Source: Thermoactinomyces daqus (GTDB taxonomy: Bacteria > Bacillota > Bacilli > Thermoactinomycetales > Thermoactinomycetaceae). From it: a stretch of 64,000 bases of DNA. The notes under the pieces were generated by a model, which saw only the letters and a list, made by a program, of their open reading frames with translations, was not told the origin of the DNA and made no database searches. The translations under genes and the position numbers were made by a program. Where the stretch lies: NCBI RefSeq assembly GCF_000763315.1, contig NZ_JPST01000025.1, positions 1-64,000 of the forward strand. The letters are read 5' to 3'. The stretch's first letter is position 1; each line of letters starts with the position of its first letter. Below, piece by piece: positions 25,904-35,220 of the stretch.

Positions 25904-28900
25904 ATGACCGTTCCTGTGAAAAGAAGAGCAGACTTAGGGCGCTTCCAAAACCTGACTGCCAATGAACATGACAGTTGTGGCATTGTTGCCGTGATCGAAA
26001 AAGATGGAACACCCAAACGTCAAAACATGCTGGATACCATCGCAGCCCTGATCAAGATGGAACATCGTTCCGGATTTATCAATGGAGAAGGGGACGGTTG
26101 CGGCATCCTGACCGATATTCCGCGTGACCTTTGGGCGAGGGAATCTTCCCGCCAGAGCAAACTCCCCTCATCCATCGTACATGAACCTCGCTTTGCCGTT
26201 GCTCACATCTTTTTACCCAAACTCGGAAAACAAACCGATCATCATAAAAATGAAATCTTGCGTCTCCTCGCGCAGAACGGATTGCAAGTAGTGGCGCAAA
26301 AACTTGACCAGGTAAACAGCACCGTCCTGGGAAAAAACGGACTTCTGGATGAGCCTCATTTCTGGCAGTTGGCCGTGTTGGCGGAGAGTGATCAGAACTT
26401 GCCCCGCCGTTTATTCGACCTGGTCGTGGAAATTGAACAGAAATTTCCGGTGCAAGTCGCCTCCTTCAGCAATACGACGGTTGTTTACAAACTGATGGGC
26501 GCCGCCAGCCTTCTGCCCGACTACTTTGACGACCTCAACGACCCTGAATTCAAATCAGTCGTCACCATTGGCCACAACCGCTATTCAACCAACACTTTAT
26601 CTAATTTTTTCCGTGTTCAACCTTTTTCCCTGCTCGGTCATAACGGAGAAATCAATACCATTCGCAAGCTCAGGGACGAGGCCAAAATGATCGGCGTTCC
26701 CCTTGATGATGACAGCAGTGATTCGCAGGATCTGAACCGCTTGCTCGAGACGCTGATCCATCATTACGGGTTTAGTCTGTTTGAAGCCATTGAAATGGTT
26801 TTCCCGCCCATTTTGCATGAATTAAAGCACCTGCCATCCGAGTTGAAAGATTTATACACTTACTACAGGCAAACGTGGGGACCTTTCGCCCAAGGGCCGG
26901 CCGGCATTGTTTCCCGCTACGGGGATGAATGTGCCTTCAGCGTTGATGCGCTCGGCCTGAGACCCCTTTGGCTGGTGGAAAACGATCGCGTCCTGTTCTT
27001 CAGTTCCGAACAGGGAATTATCCCCGCCAGAGAAATGGTCAGTGAACCGAAGCCGCTCGCACCCGGAGAAACGGTCGGGGTCCGGCTTGCTCCCAAGGTG
27101 AAGGTGCTGCAGCATCACGAACTGCAACAGATTGTGCTTCAACGGGCGAAGAAGCGTGCAGATTTCAGCGGTTTTCAATCCTACCTGTCCACACCGACGG
27201 GAAAAGGCAAGCCCGATACAATCATCCCTCCGGCCACAAACCAAGCATATGCGGCGTTTGGCTGGGAACGTGAACAAATTCAACTGGTGGAGCAGATGGC
27301 CGATACCGGGGTTGATCCGATTCGCTCCCTGGGACATGACGGCCCGCTGGCGGCTCTTGCCAAGGTGAGACAAAACATTCCCGACTATATCAAAGAGAGT
27401 GTCGCTGTCGTCACCAACCCGGCAATTGACCGCGAACGGGAAATGGAGCATTTCTCCACCCGCGTCATTATCGGCCCGCGCCCTTCGCTCTCCTCGACTC
27501 AAACGGAAGCTGTCCGAGTGGAGCTCCCCTCACCGATCCTCGTGGAAGGTGCGCAAGCCGGTGAAGTTTGCCTCGATTCGGCTACACTCTCATTCGAGGA
27601 ACTGATCGAACGATTTGAGCAAACCGGATCAGTCACCCGTCTTTCCCTTTCCTATCAGCGGAAAACAGGAATAAAACAAGCATTGGAACAATTGGGGAAA
27701 GATGCGGTCCAAGCCGTAAAAGAAGGAGCGAACCTCCTTTTGCTCGATGATAACGGCTGCCATCAGGGTGACAACTTGTTCCTGGACCCGCATTTGGGCA
27801 TCTCGACAGTGGATCAGGCGTTAAAACGGGAAACGGGGCCGGACGGGCAAAACCTCCGCCGTCAGGCAAGCATTGTCGTCCGTTCCGCGGCCATGCGCAA
27901 CCTGCATGACTTGGCTGTCGCTATCGGATTGGGAGCAGATGCCGTCTCGCCATATCTCATGTTTGCCACAATCGCCGAAAAAGAGGAAAAATCAGCCCTG
28001 AAACTCTTTCAGGCAATTAACAAAGGCTTGGAAAAAATCATCTCCACCATCGGAATTCATGAACTGCGCGGTTACGCCCGCCTGTTCTCCTCCATCGGTT
28101 TAAGCCCCGAAGTGGCGGACACACTCGGCATCGTCAATTATTGCGGCTCTGACCAGGCTGGTCTCCACTGGCGTGATATGGAGAAGGATGCAGAGGAGAG
28201 ACAAACCGATTTCCATAGCGACAAAGCCAAACCAGCCCGCCTCTTCCACCTCTGGCCGCGCATCTGGAAATCGATCGGTCAATTGGCCGGCGGTTCGATC
28301 CAATATGACGAATTTGCGCAAAAATTAAATGACCTGGAAAAAGAGAACCCTGTCTCTCTGCGCCATGTGGCCGATTTGCGGCAAAGCGGAGACCAGGGGA
28401 TCAATCCCGCAGAAGTGGATATCCGCGTTGGAGATCACGACTTGCCGTTTGTGATCAGCTCGATGTCGTTCGGTTCCCAGAACGAGGTGGCTTTCCGCGC
28501 ATATGCCGAAGCGGCAGACCGCTTAAACATGATCAGCCTGAACGGCGAAGGTGGCGAAATCAAAGATATGCTCGGCAAATATCCGAAAACGCGCGGTCAT
28601 CAGATCGCATCCGGGCGATTTGGCGTCAATGTCGAACTGGCGAACTCGGCCAACATTTTGGAAATCAAGATCGGCCAAGGGGCAAAACCCGGGGAAGGCG
28701 GCCACCTGCCCGGCAAAAAGGTCTCGGCCAAAGTGGCAGCGGCCCGCAACGCCACACCCGGCAGCGACCTGATTTCGCCCTCCAATAACCACGATATTTA
28801 CTCAATCGAAGATTTGGCGCAAATCATCACCGAATTAAAAACCGCCAACCGCCAGGCAAAAGTGATCGTCAAAGTGCCGGTCGTGCCCAATATCGGAACG

Positions 28901-30403
28901 ATTGCCGTGGGCATTGCCAAAGCGGGCGCCGACATTATCACCCTGAGCGGATTTGATGGCGGAACCGGGGCTGCCCGGATTCATGCGTTGCAACACGTGG
29001 GTCTTCCGGCGGAAATCGGCATTAAGGCCGCACATAATGCGTTGATCGAGGCAGGCATTCGCGATCAGGTCGAATTGTGGGCCGACGGCGGAATGCGCAG
29101 CGCGCTCGACGCGGTGAAACTGATGCTCCTCGGTGCAAACCGGATTGGTTTCGGTACCCTGGCCATGCTCGCCATCGGGTGTACCACCTGTCGCGGCTGT
29201 CACTTGGACACCTGCCATGTCGGGATCGCCACGCAAATCGAAACACCGGAAGAAGCGGAAGAACACGGACTTCGCCGGTTTGTACCCCGGGACTTCGATT
29301 TGGCCGTCGCCGGACTGATGACCTTGTTCACAGCATTTGGCGAAGAAGTGAAACGGCTCACCGCGCAGCTTGGCTTTAAACGTGCCCAGGATCTCGTGGG
29401 CCGGTCCGATCTCCTGGAGCAGGTGAGAGAGCAGGATAAACTCGATCTGACTGAGCTATTGCGCCTCAGTTCAGAATGGACCAATATTGGGGTGAAGGAA
29501 AAAACGGAAACACCGGCTCTCGTTGCCGCGGGAGCATCGCTGGTGATGTCCGAATCTGCCGTTTCGGCAACCCAGGAATATTCGCACACGTTTGCCGGCA
29601 TTCACAGCGCTCACCGGGTGTTGCTCTCAGATCTTTCCGGAACCCGGGTCCGCAACCGGCTGGATGGCAGCTATCATTCCCTGCCGAAGTGGAGTTTCTC
29701 CTTTACGGACGGCTCAGTTCCCGGGAACGGATTTGCCGCCTTCCACGCCGACGGCATTTCGGCAACCGTTCATGGCGGAGCGCAGGACGGTGTCGGGAAA
29801 ACAGCCTTCGGCGGCAAGGTCGCCATTCTCAAAACACGCAACCGGAACGGCATTTATGTAAACGGCTCTGTGGGAAAAAGCTTCTGCTACGGCGCGCAAA
29901 AAGGGTTGTTTATCGTTCAGGGCAACGCGGACTCCCGTGCAGGCATTCGCCTCTCCGGCGCCGACATCATCATTGCCGGTGACATCAAGGAGCCGTTGCG
30001 GGATGAACTCGGCATGATCGGAAATCGCGCCAATATCAAAGGATTTGCTTTTGAATATATGACGGATGGACGTGCAGTGGTTCTCGGGGACCCGGGACCG
30101 TGGATCTGTTCGGGCATGACGGGCGGTGTCGTTTACCAGCGGCTGCAACCGGAACTGGGTCTGGATGAAGCCGCCGTCATGCGCCGGATCGCCAAAGCGG
30201 CCAAAGTGGCGATGGAACCGCTGAGCGAAAAAGGGGTGAGAGATCTGCAAGAATTACTGGGCCTTTACCACACGGAGCTCATCCTTTCCGAACAGTGGGA
30301 TGAAGCGCAAAAAGTCGAAGACTTGCTCAAGGATCTCGACCGCCATTTCATCCAAATTATCCCGCAAAAACAACAGGCGGACCCATCCATCTCCACCGAA
30401 TAA
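25904..30403 (+). CDS. gltB: glutamate synthase large subunit (GOGAT, glutamine amidotransferase + FMN domains)
   Basis: 1499 aa. The N-terminal Ntn glutaminase has its nucleophile in HDSCGI (Cys25, after a 24-aa propeptide). The motif usually written DHRGG is EHRSG here. A central domain is followed by the FMN-binding synthase domain (FGSQNEVAF, GEGGEIKDMLGKYPKTRG, KPGEGGHLPGKKV, SPSNNHDIYSIEDLAQ, LSGFDGGTGAA). The 3Fe-4S cysteines lie in GCTTCRGCHLDTCHVG (about 1091-1106), and a C-terminal GXGXG beta-helix follows. The enzyme would make two glutamates from glutamine and 2-oxoglutarate. No small subunit (gltD) is adjacent. The sequence looks like a divergent GltB subgroup. GGAGGTGAGGAG precedes the ATG. 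Confidence 0.9.
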   Translation: MTVPVKRRADLGRFQNLTANEHDSCGIVAVIEKDGTPKRQNMLDTIAALIKMEHRSGFINGEGDGCGILTDIPRDLWARESSRQSKLPSSIVHEPRFAVAHIFLPKLGKQTDHHKNEILRLLAQNGLQVVAQKLDQVNSTVLGKNGLLDEPHFWQLAVLAESDQNLPRRLFDLVVEIEQKFPVQVASFSNTTVVYKLMGAASLLPDYFDDLNDPEFKSVVTIGHNRYSTNTLSNFFRVQPFSLLGHNGEINTIRKLRDEAKMIGVPLDDDSSDSQDLNRLLETLIHHYGFSLFEAIEMVFPPILHELKHLPSELKDLYTYYRQTWGPFAQGPAGIVSRYGDECAFSVDALGLRPLWLVENDRVLFFSSEQGIIPAREMVSEPKPLAPGETVGVRLAPKVKVLQHHELQQIVLQRAKKRADFSGFQSYLSTPTGKGKPDTIIPPATNQAYAAFGWEREQIQLVEQMADTGVDPIRSLGHDGPLAALAKVRQNIPDYIKESVAVVTNPAIDREREMEHFSTRVIIGPRPSLSSTQTEAVRVELPSPILVEGAQAGEVCLDSATLSFEELIERFEQTGSVTRLSLSYQRKTGIKQALEQLGKDAVQAVKEGANLLLLDDNGCHQGDNLFLDPHLGISTVDQALKRETGPDGQNLRRQASIVVRSAAMRNLHDLAVAIGLGADAVSPYLMFATIAEKEEKSALKLFQAINKGLEKIISTIGIHELRGYARLFSSIGLSPEVADTLGIVNYCGSDQAGLHWRDMEKDAEERQTDFHSDKAKPARLFHLWPRIWKSIGQLAGGSIQYDEFAQKLNDLEKENPVSLRHVADLRQSGDQGINPAEVDIRVGDHDLPFVISSMSFGSQNEVAFRAYAEAADRLNMISLNGEGGEIKDMLGKYPKTRGHQIASGRFGVNVELANSANILEIKIGQGAKPGEGGHLPGKKVSAKVAAARNATPGSDLISPSNNHDIYSIEDLAQIITELKTANRQAKVIVKVPVVPNIGTIAVGIAKAGADIITLSGFDGGTGAARIHALQHVGLPAEIGIKAAHNALIEAGIRDQVELWADGGMRSALDAVKLMLLGANRIGFGTLAMLAIGCTTCRGCHLDTCHVGIATQIETPEEAEEHGLRRFVPRDFDLAVAGLMTLFTAFGEEVKRLTAQLGFKRAQDLVGRSDLLEQVREQDKLDLTELLRLSSEWTNIGVKEKTETPALVAAGASLVMSESAVSATQEYSHTFAGIHSAHRVLLSDLSGTRVRNRLDGSYHSLPKWSFSFTDGSVPGNGFAAFHADGISATVHGGAQDGVGKTAFGGKVAILKTRNRNGIYVNGSVGKSFCYGAQKGLFIVQGNADSRAGIRLSGADIIIAGDIKEPLRDELGMIGNRANIKGFAFEYMTDGRAVVLGDPGPWICSGMTGGVVYQRLQPELGLDEAAVMRRIAKAAKVAMEPLSEKGVRDLQELLGLYHTELILSEQWDEAQKVEDLLKDLDRHFIQIIPQKQQADPSISTE

Positions 30404-30419
30404 ACCAATCATTCAATTC

Positions 30420-30450
30420 ATCCTCCCCGGGATCGGGGGGGATTTTTTTC
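30420..30450 (+). terminator. gltB terminator
   Basis: ATCCTCCCC and GGGGGGGAT pair (one mismatch) and are followed by seven T residues. Confidence 0.82.
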
Positions 30451-30629
30451 AGCACCATTTTTGATTTATCTGCTTTTCCCGCCGGATTTCCCGCATTTTT
30501 CACATCAATAGACAAAAGTTATTTGTAACATTAGCGAAATATATCATTTTTTTGAAGGAAGGAAAAGGAATATGCAGAATATTTCATACCCAACTGAGGA
30601 TTTGGTGTGAACTGAAAGGTGGGTATCTG

Positions 30630-31676
30630 ATGTTTAAAAGTTTTACCCCTCCCTATCGGGATCAAAAAAGAAAAAAGATCACCAGCAGCATTGCCGTGCT
30701 TGAAAAAATACCGCTCGGCGGAATCAGTCAGTCCGTCCTGATTCGCAGCCGCGATACCAAACACCCCCTCCTGCTCTTTATCCACGGAGGTCCGGGCCAC
30801 GCGCAAATCGGTTTTGCCCGGCATTATCAAGAGGAGCTGGAAAAGCATTTTATCGTCGTCAACTGGGATCAGCGCGGAAGCGGCAAATCCTATTCAAAAC
30901 GGCTCGATCCGGCTTCACTGACCATCGAACAGCTCGTTGCCGATGCACACGAACTCATCATTTATCTCTTAAAGCGATTCGGACAGAAAAAACTGTTTTT
31001 GGCCGGACACTCATGGGGAAGCATCGTCGCCGCTCTCGTCGCCAAGCAATACCCGGAACTGATTCACGCCTATATCGGGATCGGGCAAATGACTGATGTC
31101 GAACACGGAGAAATGATTTCCTACCAAATGGTCCTGATTTACGCGCGCCAAAATGAAAAATTCTTTGCCGTCCGCGCGCTAAACCGGATCGGCTATCCAC
31201 CGTATCGCCGGATTCGGGATCTGTTGGTGCAGCGCAAATGGCTGTCCAAATTCGGTGGGGATGTACGCAAAGGAAGCCTGTTCAGCTTTCTCAGGCGCGG
31301 ACTGTTCTCGCGAGAATACACCCTGGCCGACTGGTGGCGCTTTTTTCAGGGAACACGCTTTACGATGAAACATCTCGGTCCGAAAATCATGCAAATGAAC
31401 CTGTTTAACGAGATTTCCGAGCTCAAGGTGCCCGCTTATTTTTGCGTCGGCCGGTATGATTACCTCTCTCCGTTTGAACTGCAGGAAAAATTCTGCGAGC
31501 AGTTGAAAGCACCCAAAAAAGACCTTATCTGGTTTGAAAACTCAGCTCATTGCCCTCATTTTGAAGAACCTTCATCCTTTTTGGTCGTCCTCTTGCGCAT
31601 CAAAGAAGAGACCGCCATTCTGAAGCGGCAAACTCTCTCCCACACTCTCAATTTAAAAGGCGCTTTGCTTCAATAG
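30630..31676 (+). CDS. alpha/beta hydrolase, proline-iminopeptidase-like (S33)
   Basis: 348 aa. The oxyanion motif HGGPG, NWDQRGSGKS, the nucleophile elbow GHSWGS, the acid in CVGRYDYLSPF and the His in NSAHCPHFEEP give a complete catalytic triad. A lid domain occupies about residues 165-270. HGGPG plus DQRGxGxS is typical of the prolyl aminopeptidase group of family S33, though many members are other hydrolases. ATG 30630 is chosen for AAAGGTGG at 7 nt; a longer frame upstream lacks similarity. Monocistronic, with its own terminator. Confidence 0.85.
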   Translation: MFKSFTPPYRDQKRKKITSSIAVLEKIPLGGISQSVLIRSRDTKHPLLLFIHGGPGHAQIGFARHYQEELEKHFIVVNWDQRGSGKSYSKRLDPASLTIEQLVADAHELIIYLLKRFGQKKLFLAGHSWGSIVAALVAKQYPELIHAYIGIGQMTDVEHGEMISYQMVLIYARQNEKFFAVRALNRIGYPPYRRIRDLLVQRKWLSKFGGDVRKGSLFSFLRRGLFSREYTLADWWRFFQGTRFTMKHLGPKIMQMNLFNEISELKVPAYFCVGRYDYLSPFELQEKFCEQLKAPKKDLIWFENSAHCPHFEEPSSFLVVLLRIKEETAILKRQTLSHTLNLKGALLQ

Positions 31677-31695
31677 AGCAATGTCGCCTTTTTTC
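31655..31695 (+). terminator. terminator after the alpha/beta hydrolase gene
   Basis: AGGCG...TTGCT pairs with AGCAA...CGCCT and is followed by TTTTTT. It overlaps the last codons of the gene. Confidence 0.7.
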
Positions 31696-31879
31696 GTCCG
31701 GTTTCCCTGTCGATCCAACAACTGTAATCGTAATACTCACCGCAATATGGGCAACCTCCCCTTACTCGATGGTTTGGTTACGGTGCAGGCAACAATCCGC
31801 CAATCTCTTCCATCACCCCATTCGAATCATCAAAATAAAAAACGAATCACAACGATCCGCAGCAATCGGGATTTTCTGT

Positions 31880-32463
31880 TCAGTTGCTCCCCGTATGGTG
31901 AATGGCTTGATAATGTTCAATGATATAAGGGTAAATAAGTTTAAATAACAAAGTCCCCAAAAAACTTCCTAAAGTATTTAAAATAATATCATCAACATCG
32001 AAACTCCTGTACTTATAGTTGATTAACAGAGAGACAAAAATCTGTAACAACTCAATGGATAGACTAACCAAAAAACCGATAAAGACTGCTCTTGTAACAG
32101 ATTGTTTTATTTTCTTCGAAATAAATGGGAGAATCACTCCAAGAGGCATTAACATAACTAAATTGCCTAAAATCTGCTTAATCGCGATGGTTGGCGATAC
32201 TGCCTGTGTAGCGGTAGTATAAATGCTAAAAAAGGGAATATAATTATCTTTCTCCGGATACATACGAACCAACGGATCTGAATTATCAAAAGGAATAGGC
32301 AGAAGAGTAACACCTATCAAGCAAACAATATATACACCCAAAATGATTTCAAAAGGACTTTTTGCCAATTAAAAAATTTTCTTTTTATTATGTAATAAGG
32401 TAATCGAACCAGGAAAAATAGAAGTCCTAAAATTAACCCTATAAAGATATTAAAGCTAATCAT
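31880..32463 (-). pseudogene. VanZ-family membrane protein, apparently frameshifted
   Basis: The 5' part, starting at an ATG (32463) with a strong GGGAGG six bases upstream, encodes MISFNIFIGLILGLLFFLVR and onward to WVYILF, then stops at about 32317. The next frame continues CLIGVTLLPIPFDN and carries the rest of a VanZ domain (four helices, ending near 31880). The second part has no ribosome binding site of its own and its only start is a TTG inside the overlap. A one-base shift near 32320-32330 joins them into about 194 aa. It is either a true pseudogene or a sequence error. The gene is more A/T-rich than its neighbours, which suggests acquisition. VanZ proteins are linked to low-level teicoplanin resistance. 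Confidence 0.65.
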
Positions 32464-32724
32464 CGTAAACCTCCCAACACATGAATAGTTTCGGCCCATA
32501 TCTTCAGTCACCGTTTCGACTGCTCCAACACCATCCTGAGGTTATTGCACAACAAAAAAGTAATCACCGGATTCCACCCTTGGCCGTTCTTGCAATATCT
32601 CCCACCTTGCAAGTGGGTCATTGATTGAATGCCTCACCAAGCGGTATAAGCCAAAGTGTTTTCCCGATCCATTGCAATCCTCCTTTTCAATCCACAGAGG
32701 ATGATTCAACAAGAACGAGCTTTG
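32464..32724. other. intergenic stretch, possible degraded remnant
   Basis: 261 bp with no intact gene. Short minus-strand open runs (such as WNPVITFLLCNNLRMVLEQS) look like decayed coding sequence, but I cannot assign a family. No inverted-repeat ends were found. Confidence 0.25.
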
Positions 32725-33597
32725 TTACCCCAACTCGATTACCGTGATCTCCGGACGGCAAGCAAACCGGAACGGCAAGATGGTTGTCCCGATGCCGCGG
32801 TTTGTATAGAGGGTAAGCCGCTCATTGATTTGATATAACCCGGAAGAAAACTTCCTGGACAGTGGCGGGGTAAACAGCGGGCCGAAAAATGGCAGGTTAA
32901 TCTGACCGCCATGGCTGTGACCGGATAATTGCAAATCGACCGGATCAGAGGAGATAACCTTGGCAAAATCCGGTTCATGGACCAGCATCAAATGAAAAAG
33001 ATCGAGATCAAATCGGGCATCGTTAAAAACTTTTGAGTGATCCGGTTTCCCGTTCAGCAAATCGTCAAGGCCAGAAACAGAAATAACATCATTCCCTTTT
33101 TTCACGAGCGTCCATTCGTTGATCAACAAGCGAAAACCGGCACTGGTCAAGCAGTCCTTCACCAAAGCCGTATCACCCCAATAATCATGATTGCCCAGGA
33201 TGGCGAACTTTCTATAAGGAGCGTCGATTTGTTTCAACAGATCGGATACCTTTATCGCCTCACCGCGGGAGAAGCGGCGGTCGATTAAGTCCCCCGTAAA
33301 ACAGAAGAGATCGGGATGAAGAGACCGCACTTGGTCCACAAGCGTTTGCAACTGCTCCGGACCATAAAAAAATCCAAAGTGAAGGTCGCTGATTTGCACA
33401 ATCTTCATACCCTTGAAAGAAACAGGAAGTCTCGGGGATGAAATGCGAATCCGATTGATCTCGAGCTGATTTTTTTCCACAAAAAATGAATAACCGGGCA
33501 GTCCCAATACGAAAAGCCCTGCTGCCGCAAGAATCCCCTTTTTGAGGAAATTTCTGCGGGTGAGCTTTTTTTCTGCATTTATTCGCGTTACCGGCAA
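32725..33597 (-). CDS. metallophosphoesterase with Tat-type signal (YaeI-like)
   Basis: 290 aa. The N-terminus KKLTRRNFLKKGILAAAGLFVLGLPG is a twin-arginine signal/anchor. The calcineurin-like metal site is complete: ISDLHFGFFYG, TGDLIDRR, ILGNHDYWGD, LVHEPDF and GHSHGGQ. It resembles YaeI/YkuE-type phosphodiesterases acting at the outer membrane face, some on lipids such as UDP-diacylglucosamine analogues. The TTG at 33597 (AGAGGTG upstream) is preferred to a longer frame. It is the only intact gene on the minus strand between two frameshifted ones. Confidence 0.88.
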   Translation of the reverse strand: MPVTRINAEKKLTRRNFLKKGILAAAGLFVLGLPGYSFFVEKNQLEINRIRISSPRLPVSFKGMKIVQISDLHFGFFYGPEQLQTLVDQVRSLHPDLFCFTGDLIDRRFSRGEAIKVSDLLKQIDAPYRKFAILGNHDYWGDTALVKDCLTSAGFRLLINEWTLVKKGNDVISVSGLDDLLNGKPDHSKVFNDARFDLDLFHLMLVHEPDFAKVISSDPVDLQLSGHSHGGQINLPFFGPLFTPPLSRKFSSGLYQINERLTLYTNRGIGTTILPFRFACRPEITVIELG

Positions 33598-33787
33598 CTC
33601 TTCTTCACCTCTAATCCCCTTTCCAGCAGCGAATGATAAACATGGATCTTGCTCCACATCCCCACCCGGTACTTGGTTCGAACTCACACTCTTCCGGATG
33701 TCTCCGGGACATTTTCAGTATAATAAAAATACCATTGGGAATTTTCATTTTATAAAAAATAAAGTGAAGGGATGGGATAGCGGATAT

Positions 33788-33919
33788 ATGGATGCAGTAG
33801 TCGAAAATATGAAAAGCCCCGAAGAACGTGAAAAAAATGCAAGGATCGGTTTCCGCCTTTTTTGGATCGCCATCGCCTTCTTCATTACCGGCATTTTGCT
33901 TTTAATCTTTTTCGGTTGA
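33788..33919 (+). CDS. 43-aa single-pass membrane protein
   Basis: MDAVVENMKSPEEREKNARI followed by a hydrophobic helix (GFRLFWIAIAFFITGILLLIFFG). GGGATGGG lies upstream of the ATG. The pattern (acidic/basic N-terminus, C-terminal helix ending FFG) is like many small Bacillales membrane proteins of unknown function. It is divergent from the metallophosphoesterase gene. Only the length, charge pattern and ribosome binding site support it. Confidence 0.5.
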   Translation: MDAVVENMKSPEEREKNARIGFRLFWIAIAFFITGILLLIFFG

Positions 33920-34094
33920 TCTCCCCTCCTTTCGCAGCTGCACGTCAGCGGATTGGTAAATATGGGTTCACGAAACATAAATTTTATGAGAAAATAAAAA
34001 TGAGTGATTGTAAGACTAACCCCTTTTTGTCTGATTCCTCCTATGAGGAAGGGAACACGGTTCCCACCAGTCCGCATCGGAGAGGATGATTTCA

Positions 34095-34310
34095 TTGAAA
34101 CGAGACCAAATCTTGAATAGCGAAGATTTACTCCTCCCTGCCAAAAAAACGGCTCCTTGCTCGATCTGCGGCAAGGAAGCGCATTATGTAGAGGTTAGCT
34201 TTGAATCTCCCATCTGTTCCAAAGAGTGTGCCAAACAGATGTGGAAGTTATATGTTGATACACAAATTTCTCGCAAATATAAAACAATTGACTTTTATAC
34301 GGCCGATTAA
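34095..34310 (+). CDS. small zinc-finger-like protein
   Basis: 71 aa with two Cys pairs, CSICGK and CSKECAKQ (about residues 21-24 and 40-44), spaced like a treble-clef or MYND-type zinc knuckle. TTG at 34095 is chosen because GGAGAGG is 9 nt upstream; the ATG nine bases earlier directly abuts that sequence. A perfect hairpin follows the stop. I do not recognise the family. Confidence 0.55.
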   Translation: MKRDQILNSEDLLLPAKKTAPCSICGKEAHYVEVSFESPICSKECAKQMWKLYVDTQISRKYKTIDFYTAD

Positions 34311-34314
34311 CGAT

Positions 34315-34346
34315 GACGCACAGCCCCTCCGCATTGGCTGTGCGTC
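34315..34346. terminator. bidirectional hairpin terminator
   Basis: Perfect 11-bp stem GACGCACAGCC/GGCTGTGCGTC between convergent genes; the T-runs are short. Confidence 0.65.
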
Positions 34347-34366
34347 GTTCTATGATTTGCCGGGAC

Positions 34367-35147
34367 TCAATCTCTCTTTCCCTCCACCGTCAACGGTCCC
34401 GTTTTGATCTCCCTCAATCGCAACGAATCTTTGATTTGCTCGGCCTGGTCGACAAAAAGCACTTCGGGCAAAATCACATGCCTCTTCAGATCGACCGGCA
34501 TCATTACAAATCCATCCTTGTATGTATCCACCACCACATACGGTGAGGAGCCTTGTGTCACCAGGTATTCCGTCTGGTTGGAGGCGATAATGTAACCGCT
34601 CGCCCTGGAGACGGAAATGACAATCATCACCAGTGCCAATCCTGTCAGCAGCCAATTTTGTCTCATGGCAAAGAACAACAGGAGTGCCGTAAGCAGAACA
34701 TATACAAGGAAAAAGAAAAAAATTTCCCAAAGCGATTGCTTGAATTGATAATCCAGCTTCAGCCCGAGTAACAAACCGATGGAGAAGGGGAGAATCACCG
34801 GCAAAACAAATTTGCCGTAGCGCATCGCATAAGGCCGCTGCAAAAACATGGCCAGTACCAGAATGACAAAAACAATCGAAGCGACAGCCAAAATGACGGT
34901 GTTCAAACTGACATCCGCATAGAGTGAGGGGAGCCCCTTTATAACTCACATCCGAAAGATAAGCGGCAAAATAGCCCAAGCCGGTAACTCCCCCCAATAA
35001 AATTCCATCGGAAAAGGGCATTTTCTTGATCATTTTTTCTGTGGCAGATATCTTTTTTCCCTGATCAGTTACCGCTGTCAACAAAGAGAGGATTTTTCCT
35101 GTACCGTTGAAGTTTCGCTCTGTGTTGTTGCTGTCCACTGGAAACAA
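34367..35147 (-). pseudogene. multi-pass membrane protein split by a frameshift
   Basis: The first frame (TTG 35147 or GTG 35138, AAGGGGGA upstream) encodes MIKKMPFSDGILLGGVTGLG and YFAAYLSDVSYKG, then loses membrane character. The second frame picks up as LPSLYADVSLNTVILAVASI and runs to 34367, with four or more further helices and a soluble tail. A single-base slip at the AAAGGGG run near 34940 would give one smooth protein of about 260 aa. The second half lacks a convincing ribosome binding site. Family not recognised. It could be a real inactivation or a homopolymer sequence error. Confidence 0.55.
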
Positions 35148-35220
35148 AATCCCCCTTCATTCCGGCATGGAGTCAAAAAGGCCCCGATCCGTTCATACAA
35201 CAGGCTGGATGTCCATCCCT

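Noticed and set aside
31880-35147. Region read as a mobile genetic element
   Set aside because: No transposase, integrase, terminal inverted repeats or target duplications were found; only composition and broken genes hint at acquisition.
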